A stretch of DNA of 64,000 nt, taken from positions 48,014,401 through 48,078,400 of the forward strand of contig OY754465.1 in NCBI GenBank assembly GCA_963575645.1, given 5' to 3'. Under the pieces are notes generated by a model. The model ran no database searches, was not told the DNA's origin, and saw only the letters and a list, made by a program, of their open reading frames with translations. Within the stretch, counting starts at the first letter, position 1; each line of letters begins with the position of its first letter. This DNA is from Xanthostigma xanthostigma. Taxonomy: Eukaryota > Arthropoda > Insecta > Raphidioptera > Raphidiidae. Position numbers and translations under genes: made by a program. Positions 10,533-24,100 of the stretch are shown here, piece by piece.

Positions 10533-12557
10533 TTTATTTAAAATCATTAAAAAACGGACGATTTTGATGGTTTCAAGTTTTATAGTATTTATTACAAGTC
10601 AATACTAAAATGTTTCTAAAAAAATATTGACAACTCCATTTGACCAAACTAAAAAAAATTCTTTAGCAACGATTTGTAAGCAATTGTTTTTTAAAAACAA
10701 TGTTCAATAGCTGACTGATATTGAAATTAAAAAAATTAATTAGACAATTAATTTTTTTATGAAAACATCAGTTTGCGAATAGAAAGTTACTCAACGAATG
10801 ACGTATATAATTTGATAAAAGGCATCTGAAATATTGAAATCAATAAAAAATAGCTAATCTGAGGGATATATATAAGAATTAAAAGTTTATTTGATCAATT
10901 AAGATCAAATGAATAAAATTGGTCGACATTAATTGAAGAGTTCTATTCAGACGTTAATCAAAGATTTCAATTAAGATCACATAATAAAAATAATTATTTG
11001 TTTATTGTGCGCCCTTGCATCCAAGGGCATATATGGAGGAATAAAGGGGCTAATTACCCCCCCCCCCCCAGGACCATAATAATAAAAAGTAAAACTGAAA
11101 ATATTACGAACACGTAATTAATCTTGAAAAACAATTGGTAAAATTAGTTTGAGAATTATTAATTGCTTGACATCTTCCTTCGTGAGGATTCTTGTGTGAT
11201 ATTATTAAAACTTAAAAAAAAATAATGTCGTTTTGCTTTTTTGTCTGCGACTGTATAGTGTATACCTCATACATCCTTAATAAATAAAAAAGAATAAACA
11301 GTACAAAATGAAAAAAAGGCCTCATTTGGTTATATAACTTTTTGTAATTAAAAAAATGTAATTTATTTTTAAATTCTGGAATTATGATAACCTACATATT
11401 GTCTACACTACTAATAGTTTTCGGCAAAATTTTATCAAAATTTGTCGAAGATAATAAATTATTATGTCATATTTTAGAAGAAGAAATGCAAAAATTAAAA
11501 TAATCGTCCGAAACGACCTCTATATTTTGATGAAATTTGATTTTCCTCAGCTCAATTTTTTTTTCTGAAATGTATTTCTTGCAGAATTCTCAGAAATTCA
11601 GAACTGTCCATTTTTTTAATCACAGAGCGACGCACCGAAATATGGAAACGGAATGTCAGGGGCTGAAATATATTGTCAAATGTTGCAATCTTTAAAAAAT
11701 AATGCAAACCGTGGTTATAAGAACCACATACATTTCTCGTTGCAATCGATATTGTGAAATTTAAAACTGAATCCGCCTGAATAGACCGGAAATGTGGTTA
11801 TTTATAACAATCGACAGGATGTCCAAATTTTATCAAAAAGCTAAAAATATATTATGTTTTTTTTCATTTTATATTCGAAACTTCATTAGATCTTAAATTA
11901 TATGTGCAGATGACTCGAACAGCAATTTAAGTTGACAAACTGATATATCAACAAGATTGAGACTTGAATTCGGGACCATTTGTTTCGAAACATATGACTC
12001 CATTAGAATCGGAAAAGTGTCCGTGCGCGTGGCTTAATTTGTATCAAAAACAAACAACTGATTGTTGAAATACGAGTATATAAGTATTTTATTGATAGCT
12101 ATTGATTCAATATTGGCGATTTCAAGCGATAATCGCCTTTGATTTCACTTTTTTGTATAGATGAAGCCACGCTGTGATCTCTTCAAATTTTATTACTACT
12201 CTAATCTGTGAATTATCGATCCTGATTGAACATATGTCAGAAAAACAATAATATATAATTGGATAGGTTTTTCTGTCATGATATAATAATTTATCTACTT
12301 CGTCTCAATTGACGCATTAACTGCTTAATTTGGTGGCGCAAGAAGATGAATTTAATAAAATGAAAACAGTTGCTACTGTTCAATTTTTATTCTTGTAAAC
12401 GCAAAACAAATGAAAAAAAAATGAATCCAAGAAAATAGATAAAACTGCCAAAGCTGAAAGTCTTTCCTGACCCATTTTATTTCTTAAATAATTTTTAATT
12501 AGTTTAAATTTTGAAAAGCTTTTTCAGCGGACGCTGTACGTTCCGAAATTCGAATGC
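10533..12557. other. Spacer downstream of PGRP-LE-like gene, first half
   Basis: AT-rich DNA without a believable ORF. It holds a 13-base C run at 11057-11069 and inverted A/T-rich stretches. The promoter of the two-pass membrane gene should lie in its left part; none was recognised. Confidence 0.4.
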
Positions 12558-12743
12558 CTATATGTAAATATTTGGATTTTTCAAGCTATTTTCTGTTACG
12601 TATTGGAGCAGATGTTTCACATCTTTAATGAAGTTGGGTAAATTTGGGAGAATTGTCATTAGCTCTTCATACAATTCGTAAGGTTGAAAGTCACTGCAAA
12701 ATCCTACTCGTAGGATCATTAATTTTTTTTTCGTTGCGGTCAC
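12558..12743 (-). other. Doubtful short ORF, possible exon
   Basis: A 61-codon ORF. An internal GATTTTGCAG|TGACTTTC could act as an acceptor and TAC|GTAACA as a donor, giving a segment with PYELYEELMTILPNLP. It has globular-protein composition, but no family was recognised and there is no partner exon of matching phase. It may be a decayed transposon piece. Confidence 0.15.
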
Positions 12744-13339
12744 GGCTTTTAAGTACCTATTGCAAAAAACTTTTGAGGCGCGAGGTCCCTTGTACCGCGA
12801 GGCCGCCTCTTACAGGACCTCTCACTCGGTCAATTTTGACCGAAAAATTTACGAATATAACTAAGATATTAATTAATTATAGTGAGGAAAATATAATGTT
12901 TCTAATAAATATATCAAAAGTAATTTAAAATTCGTATTTTTTTATATTTTATATGAAACTATGTAACAAAAATAATACAATAATAAATCATAACTAATTC
13001 TACTACTGTTTAAAAAAAAAAAGTTAGGCACTTATGTTACGTTTCTGATATATGGCATTTACTTTTAAAGCTTGATTTAAAAATGTCATTATTTTGTTTT
13101 CAATTTAATTGAGATCTTTATTTAGTAGATCTTGTTATAGTTGATTTTTTTTGTGCGCTTGTCTGCCATATTTTTCGGGGACTTTTCATTTTGACAGGTG
13201 ACAAGTGACTGATTTTGAAACATGTAAGTAGTAATTAAAAAAGAAATATTATTTAATTAAGGGATACACCACCGTAGAAAAATATTGCACTTTTAAAAAT
13301 ACACTTTTTGACAACCAACAATTTTTGCAGGTATAGAAC

Positions 13340-13500
13340 TAACCTTTCAACTAGTCACCAACCTTCTGGAGTTCATGAGAAGATCCAAAATATTGGAGGA
13401 CTAGATCCAGGTCAAGGGGGAGCACAAAAATTCTTCTAGGATGACGTGCATAACGGGCTATTAAGCCATAACCCTTAATTTATTCATTCATTCATTCAAC
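13340..13500 (+). mobile_element. 3' tail of a non-LTR retrotransposon
   Basis: TCTGGAGTTCATGAGAAGAT, then GATCCAGGTCAAGGGGGAGCA and GTGCATAACGGGCTATTAAG look like the coding end and 3' UTR of insect R1/Jockey-group LINEs. The copy ends in CATT repeats (ATTCATTCATTCATTC). This is a 5'-truncated remnant; clade assignment is from memory of such tails. Confidence 0.5.
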
Positions 13501-14451
13501 CTTTCAACCAATTTTTGTTTACTTCCTCCAGTTCTTCCTATCGTGTCACTTCAATTGAACACAGATGCGTTCTTCTATTGTTTTGTGCAACAATTCAGTA
13601 TCCAAATTAACATTGAAAAAAGTTTCTGGGTCAGCCATTGCGTGAAAAAGTGCCTTGAATAGCGTGGTCACGACCGTAGCGACGACGCTTGTGGTTGAAA
13701 ACGAAAGCCGTTCCGAAAACTAGATTTAAGACTGAAAGTCGTATCAGAAAACCATCTACTATAATTTTAGTAGGTTTGTATATATCAAATATGAGTACAA
13801 TATTTGTGTTTTTCCGTGATAGATATTAGAAAAACTGACCAAATTACTTCATAAAGAAATGTTTACCTCTATATTTATTGATCTCTGAAGAGTTAATCAG
13901 TATCTCAATAGAAATTATCATACAAAACGAGTTTTTATATGACCGAATTATACAATACAATGATTGATTGATCATTTGCGATGGCACTTTTTACTTTTCG
14001 TACATAGTTTTGTACTTTTCTACCGCATATTTAATAATTAGTAATATTAATTAAATAAATGTAGAATTAATTTGAAAATGTAGAATTGCAATATATATGC
14101 AGATATTGATGAACAATAATTTTATTCACAAAAAATTTTCATAATATGACGTTTTTAAATAGTTCACTGTATCATATTGAAAATAAAATTAAATGTATTT
14201 TTTCAGAATTTCACCGCAACGTATCCATTACTAAATTCTATAAAGCTTAACATTTTTAAAGGAACTTATTAATATCTCATGTTTTTATGCAGAAAATATC
14301 AAAATATTATAGGCACATAAATGTAAATTAATTATATCTAAATGTTCATTCAATGAACGAAATAAAGTCTTTTCAACAAAAGCGAAAAATAAATAATATG
14401 TTTTAGAAATACGTAATGTACAGGCTTGTCCTACGACTTCAGATAAAATCT

Positions 14452-14457
14452 TTTATT
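14452..14457 (-). promoter_or_regulatory. Possible polyadenylation signal of the PGRP-LE-like gene
   Basis: AATAAA on the minus strand about 215 nt after the stop at 14670-14672. Confidence 0.3.
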
Positions 14458-14669
14458 AAAGATAGTGACTGATGATGAATGGGTACAGGAGAATATAGAA
14501 ATTGATTTGGAGGCATCAAGTAGGTACAGTAAACTGTACATTAAAATACAAAAAAATATTTCTCGATATTATGATCTAAAGTCGTGTAATGCCATGTAAT
14601 AGTAAAAATTAATTAATATAATTAACAAAAGTGGCAATAAACTTGCATGATCACAAGTCAAACAATAAA

Positions 14670-15100
14670 CTAAGCATCTGGCGGGTCTTCGACAACCGGT
14701 ATCCAATTCTTCCATGTCTTGATTTCTTCAAACAACATTCTTCCCGGACTCTCAAAGGGAACGCATTGACAATGGCCGATAAGTTTATAATCTTCAGCAA
14801 TTGATCCATTTTTTACGCCGTTTTCAATTAGAAGTTTGCAGGCATCAAGTGCTTTCTGTGGTGGTAAATGATTAATGAAACAACCAACAAAGCTGATTGC
14901 GTGTGATTTCTTATTATAGCCATAACTGTGAGCACCGATCGCTTTCCAGCCACGACCTTCGTATACGTTGCCATCACAGCCAATCAAAAAATTGTAGCCA
15001 ATGTCGCTCCAATTTTTACTTTCAATGTGGTATGTTTGAATGAGTCTTACGTAGTGTACGTTTTCAGCTTGCGTCTTTCCGGATTCGGTTGCAGTGTGAC
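14670..15100 (-). CDS. PGRP-LE: PGRP-LE-like exon 3 (most of the PGRP domain)
   Basis: The acceptor is AATTGTTTCAG before 15100. The stop TAG is at 14670-14672. It encodes H328 to A469, with GRGW, SFVGCF, GHCQC and ESPG signatures. The domain is complete at the C-terminus, unlike that of the neighbouring PGRP-LA-like gene. Confidence 0.93.
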
Positions 15101-18100
15101 CTGAAACAATTAATATTTTTAATGTTACATGCTATTAAGTGCTAAGTTCGATTTGAATTTGGACGAATCAAGGCTGAACAGCGAACTGAAAATAGTCACA
15201 TTTAATTTCCCAAGCGGTTCGTACCCAGACATAATCTATTCCAATGGTTCCCAAACTCTTTTGACCCACAGACCCCTTGTCATGGTCAAAACTTGCCAAC
15301 GGACCCTGGGTAAAACTACATAAATGCATAATAGAAAAATTATAAATTTAAATTTTATGTTTTGAATGGTAAATGGTGACGTAAAAATAAAATGTAAATA
15401 AAACATTTTGTTGAGGAAGTATTTATTGAAATTAAAAATTTGTTTTTAGGCGCGAATAGCGTAAGCTAAAGCGCCTATATGTACTCGCTTTGTCTGTACG
15501 TCTGTGAATCTGTGAATCTGTGAATCTGTACGTCCCACTTTTTTGTGTCACGCGTACAGCCCAAACGCCTTGACCGATTTTAAAAAACTTTTTTTTGATC
15601 GATTCGTCTCCGGGTAACTTAGATCCTAACGTCGCCCGATTTTTGAATTTTGGCCCCAGAGGGGAGAAATTTATGAAAAACGAAGTTTTTTGCTTATAGC
15701 TCGCTCATTTTAAATCGGATCGGCTCGAAACCTGTCTTAAACGAAAGAGGAGAAAATTTTACATAAGTTTCGTACAACAGAAAATGCCCAAACAGTTTTT
15801 TTATACACATTTATATAGAAATAAATTCAATTTGATATAACCGATGGCAAACATCTTTCGGTTATCTCTCTCTGTTGCACGGTTTAACATGGCAATTTAA
15901 AAATTGCGTATGTTCTGTCTTCAAATAAAATTGGTCGATAATATTATTTATTACAATAATGAAATTAAAAGATAGCATTTGTTCAAAAACGGATGCCGTT
16001 TCGAATATTTGTGAAAAGCAACGCCTTCTGAGTTAACAATTTGAATAACTAATTATTAGAACATAGGTAATACTTTGACAGAATATGCAAACGTCACTTT
16101 TGACATTTTTTACCATTCTAACACCACGGATGATCGGATTGAAACCAAATTTTGGGATGATGTTTGATATGCAAATATGAAGTGGCCTATTGATTTTGGG
16201 GAACATCGGCGCATGCGTAAAAGAATATATCTCTTATAATGTTGTTTTATATAATAATAATATAGTTTTTAAAACGGTTTATTCTTCTATCTATTTTTAA
16301 TAGAAATTTTTGTAAATTTTTTGGGGAAAATCGGCGCATGCGCAAGAGATATATGCCGTCGTTGTTTTTTTTTTTAATAATAGCGGTGTACTTTTAATAA
16401 TAGTTTTTTATTCTATTTTACAAGACAGTTTTGTAAAATGTTTTTTTTTGAGGGAAAGTCGGCGCATGCGCAGAAGAGATATAAGTTATAAAGTTGTTTG
16501 TATATAAGAATGGTATACTTTTCATAACGGTTTTTTATTCGATCTATTTTTTCAAGAGTTTTGTATAATTTTTGGGAAAAATCGGCGCATGCGCAAAAGT
16601 GATACATGCCATAGTTGTTTTTTATAGGGGAATTATAAAACGATCGAATAAAAAAAAAACTTGGTGACTGATGATGAGATACTGTTTTAATAATTTGAGA
16701 TATTAAAATATATAATAGTTGTGTGACTAAATTAATGAGTGAGCGACTGAATTACTAAGTGACTGACTAGAATGCCTTCGGTAATTTTGAAGCAGATATC
16801 TTCAACCGATTGAAATGAAGATTTGTATACACATAATATAGTTTGGATGACAATGCATGGTTAGCTGTGTGACGTCACTCTAAATCCAATATGGCGGACT
16901 TCTAAATATGGCGGACTAATTTTATTATGCTTTCCTACAATATGGGTATCAAATGAAAGGGCTTGCTGAGAATAACTCGAAAAATAAAGTGACGTCACTC
17001 TAAATCCAGTATGGCGGACTTCCAAAGATGGCGGACTAAGTTTTTTATGCTTTCCTACAATATGGGTATCAAATGAAAAGGCTTACTGAAACTAACTCAA
17101 AAAACAGTGACGTCACTCTAAATCAAATATGGCGGACTTCTAAAGATGGCGGACTAAGTTTTTTATGCTTTCCTACAATATGGGTATCAAATGAAAGGGC
17201 TTACTGAAACTAACTCAAAAAATAAAGTGACGTCACTCTAAATCAAATATGGCGGACTTCTAAAGATGACGGACTAATTTTATTAGGCTTTCCTACAATA
17301 TGGGTATCAAATGAAAGAGCTTGCTGAGAATAACTCGAAAAATAAAGTGACGTCACTCTAAATCCAATATGGCGGACTTCTAAAGATGGCGGGCTAATTT
17401 TATTATGCTTTCCTACAATATGGGTATCAAATGATAGAGCTTGCTGAGAATAACTCGAAAAATAAAGTGACGTCAGTCTAAATCCAATATGGCGGACTTC
17501 TAAAGATGGCGGATTAAGTTTATTATGCTTTCCTACAATATGGGTATCAAATGAAAGAGCTTGCTGAGAATAACTCGAAAAATAAAGTGACGTCACTCTA
17601 AATCCAATATGGCGGACTAAGTTTTTTATGCCTTCCTACAATATGGGTATCAAATAAAAGGGCTAACTGAAAACAACTCGAAATAAAAGTGACGTTACTC
17701 TAAATTCAATATGGCGGTCTAAGTTTTTATGCTTTCCTACAATATGGGTATCAAATGAAAGGGCTTGCTGAGAACAACTGGAAAAATACAGTGACGTCAT
17801 TCTAAATTTAATATGGCGGACTTCTAAAGATGGTGGACTTAGTTTTTTACCCCGGAATTGTTTTTTTAAAAACTCCACATTTGCCCCTTCCCGTTTCACT
17901 GCGAGACAATTCGCATTCCCCTTTATCGTTCACCCCGGAATTACAATTCGCATACCCGTTTATCGTTCACCTCGGAATTATTTTTTTAAAAACTCCACCT
18001 CTGCCCCATCGCGTTTCACTGCATATATGCTTTAAAGTTGTGTTTATATAATAATTGGGTAGTTTTCATTAGTTTATTTTTTTATCTGTTTTTACAAGAA

Positions 18101-21100
18101 AGTTATGAATTTTTTTTTCTAAACTCATAATTTCAGAAATATTTTGAAAAAAAAATCTGTTGTTCTTTTGTTCTGAAGATGTTAGTTAGGTAGTTCTTTG
18201 TTTAATTTTTGCATGACATAATAACATATTACATAGAGAACCATGAAATTATTAAAATTATTTTTTTCCTTTCTGTGTTTCATTATTTTCAACTGTTATT
18301 TTTTTCTTATAAGTAATTTAAGTTATATTATTAAGCTCCAAGTGTCGTTAAATATATACACCGATTTTCAAACAAAACACCAGGATATATGCTGTAAAAT
18401 TTCGCGCCTTGTAATTCTTGAATTACTTGGGCATATACTCCCACTGGTTTTTTAATACAAAATAAATTAGACTTGGATGAATCTGATGGGATGCTATGTC
18501 CGGCTCAATGTTTGTGAGTAGCAACCGCAAATCCCCACGAGTACTAATTTCTAGTCGGTTTTTTTTTTTGTGACGAGGCTCATAACGGCACGTTCTACCA
18601 AATAGGAAGACGGAAAAGCAATCAAAAGCTTCAGCACAATATCCCATAATGCTGGATATAAAATTGGGATCTGTTTTTCTAACCAGAAATTTTATGCACC
18701 TGTCTATATTTAGGTATATTTTACTTGGGACGTAAAAATCGTTAAAATTTTATTCATTGTTATTATTTTAACTTTCATATTAATAAAAATGTGTCACATT
18801 TTTTTAATTTTATATTAAACCTTGCGTGGACCCCCTAACGTTGTTCAGAGACCACATAATCTATTTTAATTTTCCAAGGAACCCCTGAATGATCCCAGGG
18901 GCCCCTTAGAGTCCGTAGGGACCACTTTGGGATCCACTGATCTATTCGAAGTATGATTTTGTGTCGGGCATTTTGTGAAAAAAAAAATTAATGACGATGT
19001 ATTGCAATTCTCAAATATGTGTGATAAAAATTATGCAGGACAATAAGATTTTTTTCAGACGCGAAATTTTAATTACCTAGAAGGGTTTATCTTTATAAAC
19101 AAACAGAAGTCAACATAAAAATTCAATTGTATAAAAATAAGGAAAATAATGAATGTTTTTATATAATCACACTTTTATGACAAGCAAATAAACAAAATAC
19201 TTTTCAAATAATTATTATACGTTGTACAAAGTGGGAAGAATATGGTCAAGATAAAAAACCTAAGTTTTAATTGTCATAATATTATGATCTGTAAAATAAA
19301 AGAGTTTATCAACAAACACTTAACGGTATTATTTAAAATGTAGAATTTATCATCTGGTAAAAATTGCATAATATTCAGAATGCAGGCGTACCATCTTTCA
19401 ATTTTCTTTTTCTTTTTTATAAAAGGTATATCCAATTGTATATATCCACATATATAGAGCATATGCACATATACAAGAGAATATCACTTGGGGATGGCAC
19501 TACCTCTTTCAATTTTCGAGTTTTCTTTAAATCTTTTTATTTGAACAATTCGCTTGCATGCTTGCATAATCGACCTCGTGGGCTTATAGCTCCCTACTTA
19601 GCGAGTCGATTCCACAAATCCATTGATACAAGAATCTTTTGACGCGTTATGAAAAAAATGATGAGAGATGATGCAACATAAAAATTAATAGGATGAAAGC
19701 TACCAACAAAATATATGAGAGAGGAGGATAGAGTACTGTAGAGTTCATGTTCAGTTATAGAATGATAAGACCGATGTTTAAATTTATAAAAAGAAATTTA
19801 GATAAGTTCACTAAAACTCACACATTCTACACAAAGATTGAAAAAAGACGTGTTTAAAAATGTCACTGAATAATTTTGAAAGTACTTACAAATTATAACG
19901 TATTTTGATGGTTCCGTCTGATAGTTAGTTGGCTCTAGTGGTGGTTGTGCCAACCAATCTCTTCTTTTGACGGTTCGTATGCAATTTTTGGCAGGAACTG
20001 AAATTTAAAGATCATATATTAAATGAAGTAGTCTTTAGATAATATATATTTTGCGAATGTTAAAGGCTATCTATATAAATTCAAAATCATGAAATTTTTA
20101 GTTGTTTTCTATACATTTTCTACTTTAAATGCGCAATCTATAGAAAATAGCAGCTACTTAGGATAATAAACATACGTGTTCTATGGTTTTATAGAATTAT
20201 GTATGTAAGGTCTGTAGGGGAAAAGTGCTATGACAGGAAGAATTTTCGAATATGACGGTTATTGATGAACTTTTCTTCACAAATAGATGCATTTCTTCAT
20301 TATCTATTACTTACATAATGACCCAAATGGCAAAATATTTAGAGGCAACTTAGTTTTTTTATGATTTCGTACCTCAGAATGAAAAAAAACGTAACCCTTA
20401 TAAGATCACTCTATTGTCAGTCTGTCAGTCCGTCAAGACCCTTTTTCTAAGAGGTATCAAGTTGAAATTAATATGAAATCCTGAGGTCTATGCCCTCAAA
20501 ATCATGTAAAATATTCAAGCTTCAAACTCAATGATATAAAAAGATACGACTTTTAACTACATAAGTAGTTTTTGTACATCATTGAACGTGTCGAAAAAAC
20601 GCAAAAGTGGCGCCATTCCTACGAGATGATTGTAAACTATATTAAATTGTTATGACGGCACGGAATCTTCAAGACGCGAGTTCTATTTGCACTTAAGCAG
20701 TTTTTTTCCTCCAAAATTGCAAATACTGAAATTGATGTATTCTTTTACAGGTACTCCTTGACTTATATACACCTTGCGTTCCCGGGACTCGTTCGTAAGT
20801 CGAATCATATATAGAGATTAGGATGTATCGGTAATACATATATGGATATTTTGGTTGTCGTTTCGTCATAGATTTTTGTTGGCCCTGAAAAGGGCCGATG
20901 TAGAAATATTTTACTGTGCTATTGTTGACGTTTTTGGCGTTGAAAAAGGCCATTTGATCCTTCCTCTAGGATCTTTTTTTGACAATATTAAGTTATTGAG
21001 GGTTGATTTGGAAGGGTTGTGGGTGAATTTCATTGGTCTGACTATACCATTGATCCGACTGTTCGGAGCGTTCGCAAGTAAAGGAGTATCTGAATAAATT

Positions 21101-24100
21101 GTCTTTTTCATTAACTGTCTCGATTCTCCATTTTTTCATTAAAATGATTTATTTTAATAAGACTATAAAGCATTATCACTTCAGAAAACTTTTCTCTTAC
21201 ATACTTTGGAAACTTAATCGAGAGGAGGACGTTTCTATTGCTAAATAATTAATACTCATTTTATATCAAAATGTATGAATACTGATTTCTGAGCCAATCT
21301 GTTTGCCGTTTATCAGTTGGTCTATAAATAAATAAGCACAATTTATCACATTGTGTCGTTATAAAACAATTTTAAACACTTCACATCAAGTATGTTTTTA
21401 TTGTCATGCAAGTAATTGACAATATTATCTCTGAATAATGATTTATGATAAGTCAATAACTAAGAAATCTTTCATTTCACGTATTTATCGTACGTATTGT
21501 TACCTATTTTATTGTTGATTTACGTCATTGAAAAAACATGTGTCATGAATACGATCAATAACAGGAATTAAAAATTATTTAAAAATACAAGCCTTGAAAT
21601 AATTATGTAACATAAGATGAAAATGAGGTCACTGCGGGCTCGCGTGTGAGGTGATAAGATGGATTTAAAAATTAGAACCAGGACTATTTTCCGTGCTTGT
21701 TTGTCAGCTTGTTTTGAGCAAGAAACAATCAGAAAACAGCATCTTGTCACGTGGGTGACATGGACAAACGCCCCTAAACAAACATAGGGATATAGTCTGT
21801 GTTCTGTTCAGAGACAATAAACGTTCACTTTTGTTAACATTATCTGTGTATTGTTTAACCTTGAACTTCAGAATAAATCATATGAACTTTAAGCCTATAC
21901 AATAATATTATGCACAGTGCACACATATGGCGGGTTCGCTGACTGTCAATTTAGTAATTCCCAGTTTATAAACAAATGTATGTGTATGACAAAATAATAT
22001 ATCAGTATAAGTATAAGAATAAAAGTGATTGTTTTTTTTTAATCTCTCATTCCGAGCTGTTAATTCGCAACAGTTACAAACCAAGTCCAAAAAATGCATT
22101 GATGGTTGACAAGCTAGAGCAGTGGTTCCCAAAAGGTGGTCCGCGGACCCCCAGGGGTCCGCGGACAATTTGCAAGGGGTCCGCGGCTAGCCGGTAAAAA
22201 ATAAAATAGTAAAAAAATTTACAAAAAAAATGCTCAGATACGCTAAAAATGTGCCAATTTAAGTGTAATTTTGCAAATTTTCTCGGGGGAGGGCCCCCGG
22301 ACCCCCCGGTATTCAGGGGTCCCCGGCTACTTAGCTAGTTCACTTAGGGGTCCACGATTACCTGTTATTTGGAAACCACTGAGCTAGAGTGCGAAAATAT
22401 AAAATGGCGTAAATATAAACGTTAATAGCGCTATTAAATTTCTCATTAACGTAAGGTCGCTGCATACGAGGCTAGTTTTGCCGCTGGAATAACTGCTGGG
22501 ACTTGTGCTGGTTGTCGCACTGGGTGCGAAGATGAAATGATGTCACTGTGGGCTCGCGTGCGTTTTCACAAGATGGGTTTCAAAATTAGGCTAGTTTTGC
22601 CGCTAGATTTGGCTGTTAAGTTTCAAGCGTGCTATGACACTGAGTTTAGTGATGGTTTTTTATGTTTTCGCTTCACACGTTACTTGTTTTGTAGATGGGT
22701 TTGATACGCGTGCAGTGACAGTTCGAATGTTAAAAAAAGTGAACGGTTATTGTCTCTGAACAGAACACACACTAAGACGTCAAGGTTAGTTTACCCATGT
22801 CGTCCACGTGACAAGATACTGTTTCCTGATTGGTTCTTGCTCGAAACAAGCAAACAAAGAAGCACGAAAAATAGTTTCGGTTATAATTTTAAAATCCATC
22901 TTGAGACCACGCACGCGAGCCCGCAGTAAATGCGGCTGAACTATGAGGGTGTTTTGTCAAAAAGCACTATCACTACATATCTAATATAGAAAAAAAGTCG
23001 CTGTCTATTTCTACGCTTATTTCTTCTAAGCAACGCAACGGATTTTGAAACGGTTTTCACTAATAGAAAGAGCGTTATAAACGAGAAAGAATTGTATATA
23101 ATTTGTAAATATTTCGTACTAAATATCGCTGAAATATGACGGTGTTTTGTCAAAAATCACTATCACTACATCTATATACAAAGCATTAGACTGGCAAAAA
23201 CTCGAAAAAGGCTATTTGAATATTATCTTTTTTTGTTTTGTTCGGCTGAATACAGGGGTGGTATATTAAAAAAAAATTAAATTTCAGAGGAACAGCCGAA
23301 AAATCGAAGAATTCAAAATTTTTTGTATGTGTTCATGATAGTCCCAATAAGATTTTTGTGGAAAGAAAAACTGGAATATAAACTCAGAATATGGTGGAGC
23401 CGTAGGATCCACTAACTGCTATTGTCGCAGCCACGTGAGACAAGAGTGTTTCGTCTTAATCGCGTGAGAAATATATGGCAACGCTCTGCAAATACGGCTA
23501 TTATTCCATAATAATTTTATAGGCAATCTACAAATTCACGCGAAGCTGGACTGTGTCACTAGTTTTCAACAAATGACAACTAATTAAGAGGCATATTTAT
23601 TCACACTCCTTGAAATATAGGTATATCTAATAATGCAAAGATAAGATAAAAATGCGACTTTGAACGTACCGTTGTCCACATTAACTGTCAATTGATTTGA
23701 AATGTTTTGCTGGAAGATTTGATTGATATGTTGATTTATGGTAACTGGACCAAAAATTTTCGTTTCAGAACCAATACGAACGTCTGTCGCTTCTTTGACA
23801 CTTATTTTTCCATAAATATCTCGAAGGTTAGTCACTCCAAAAGTATCTTTCAAAATTTCCTCTTTTATACTTTGATTTCCTTCAGCCAAGTCTGAAGATT
23901 TTAAGAGGTTTTTTACCAATTGGTATCCGTCAACACCGGACGTTATTTGGTAAAGAGCTTTTTCATTAATACTTTCAAGTTTTTGATGATGTTCTTCCAA
24001 ATATTCTACAACACTGTTTTTGTCACTAACTGGATTTTCACTTTCCGTTGACATGGAAGATGTCTCCATATTTGTTGATGTTGATGTTGACTCTACACTT

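Larger units (their letters stand above)
15242..18939. mobile_element. hAT-type element swollen to 3.7 kb by nested repeats
   Basis: It begins CAATGGTTCCCAAACTCTTT and ends AGTGGT/GGGACCACTTTGGGATCCACTG, inverted hAT ends. It is flanked by the perfect 8-bp duplication ATCTATTC (15234-15241 and 18940-18947). Its own sequence seems to be only the outer ~200 bp on the left and ~700 bp on the right; the middle (about 15449-18190) is a later insertion of another repeat. It lies in intron 2 of the PGRP-LE-like gene. Confidence 0.85.

Noticed and set aside
17243-17899. Long minus-strand ORFs with repeated TSLYFSSYSQQALSF
   Set aside because: They are a translation of the 120-bp tandem array, not a gene.
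20855-21111. Possible histone gene upstream of the stem-loop
   Set aside because: No minus-strand frame resembles H1, H2A, H2B, H3 or H4.
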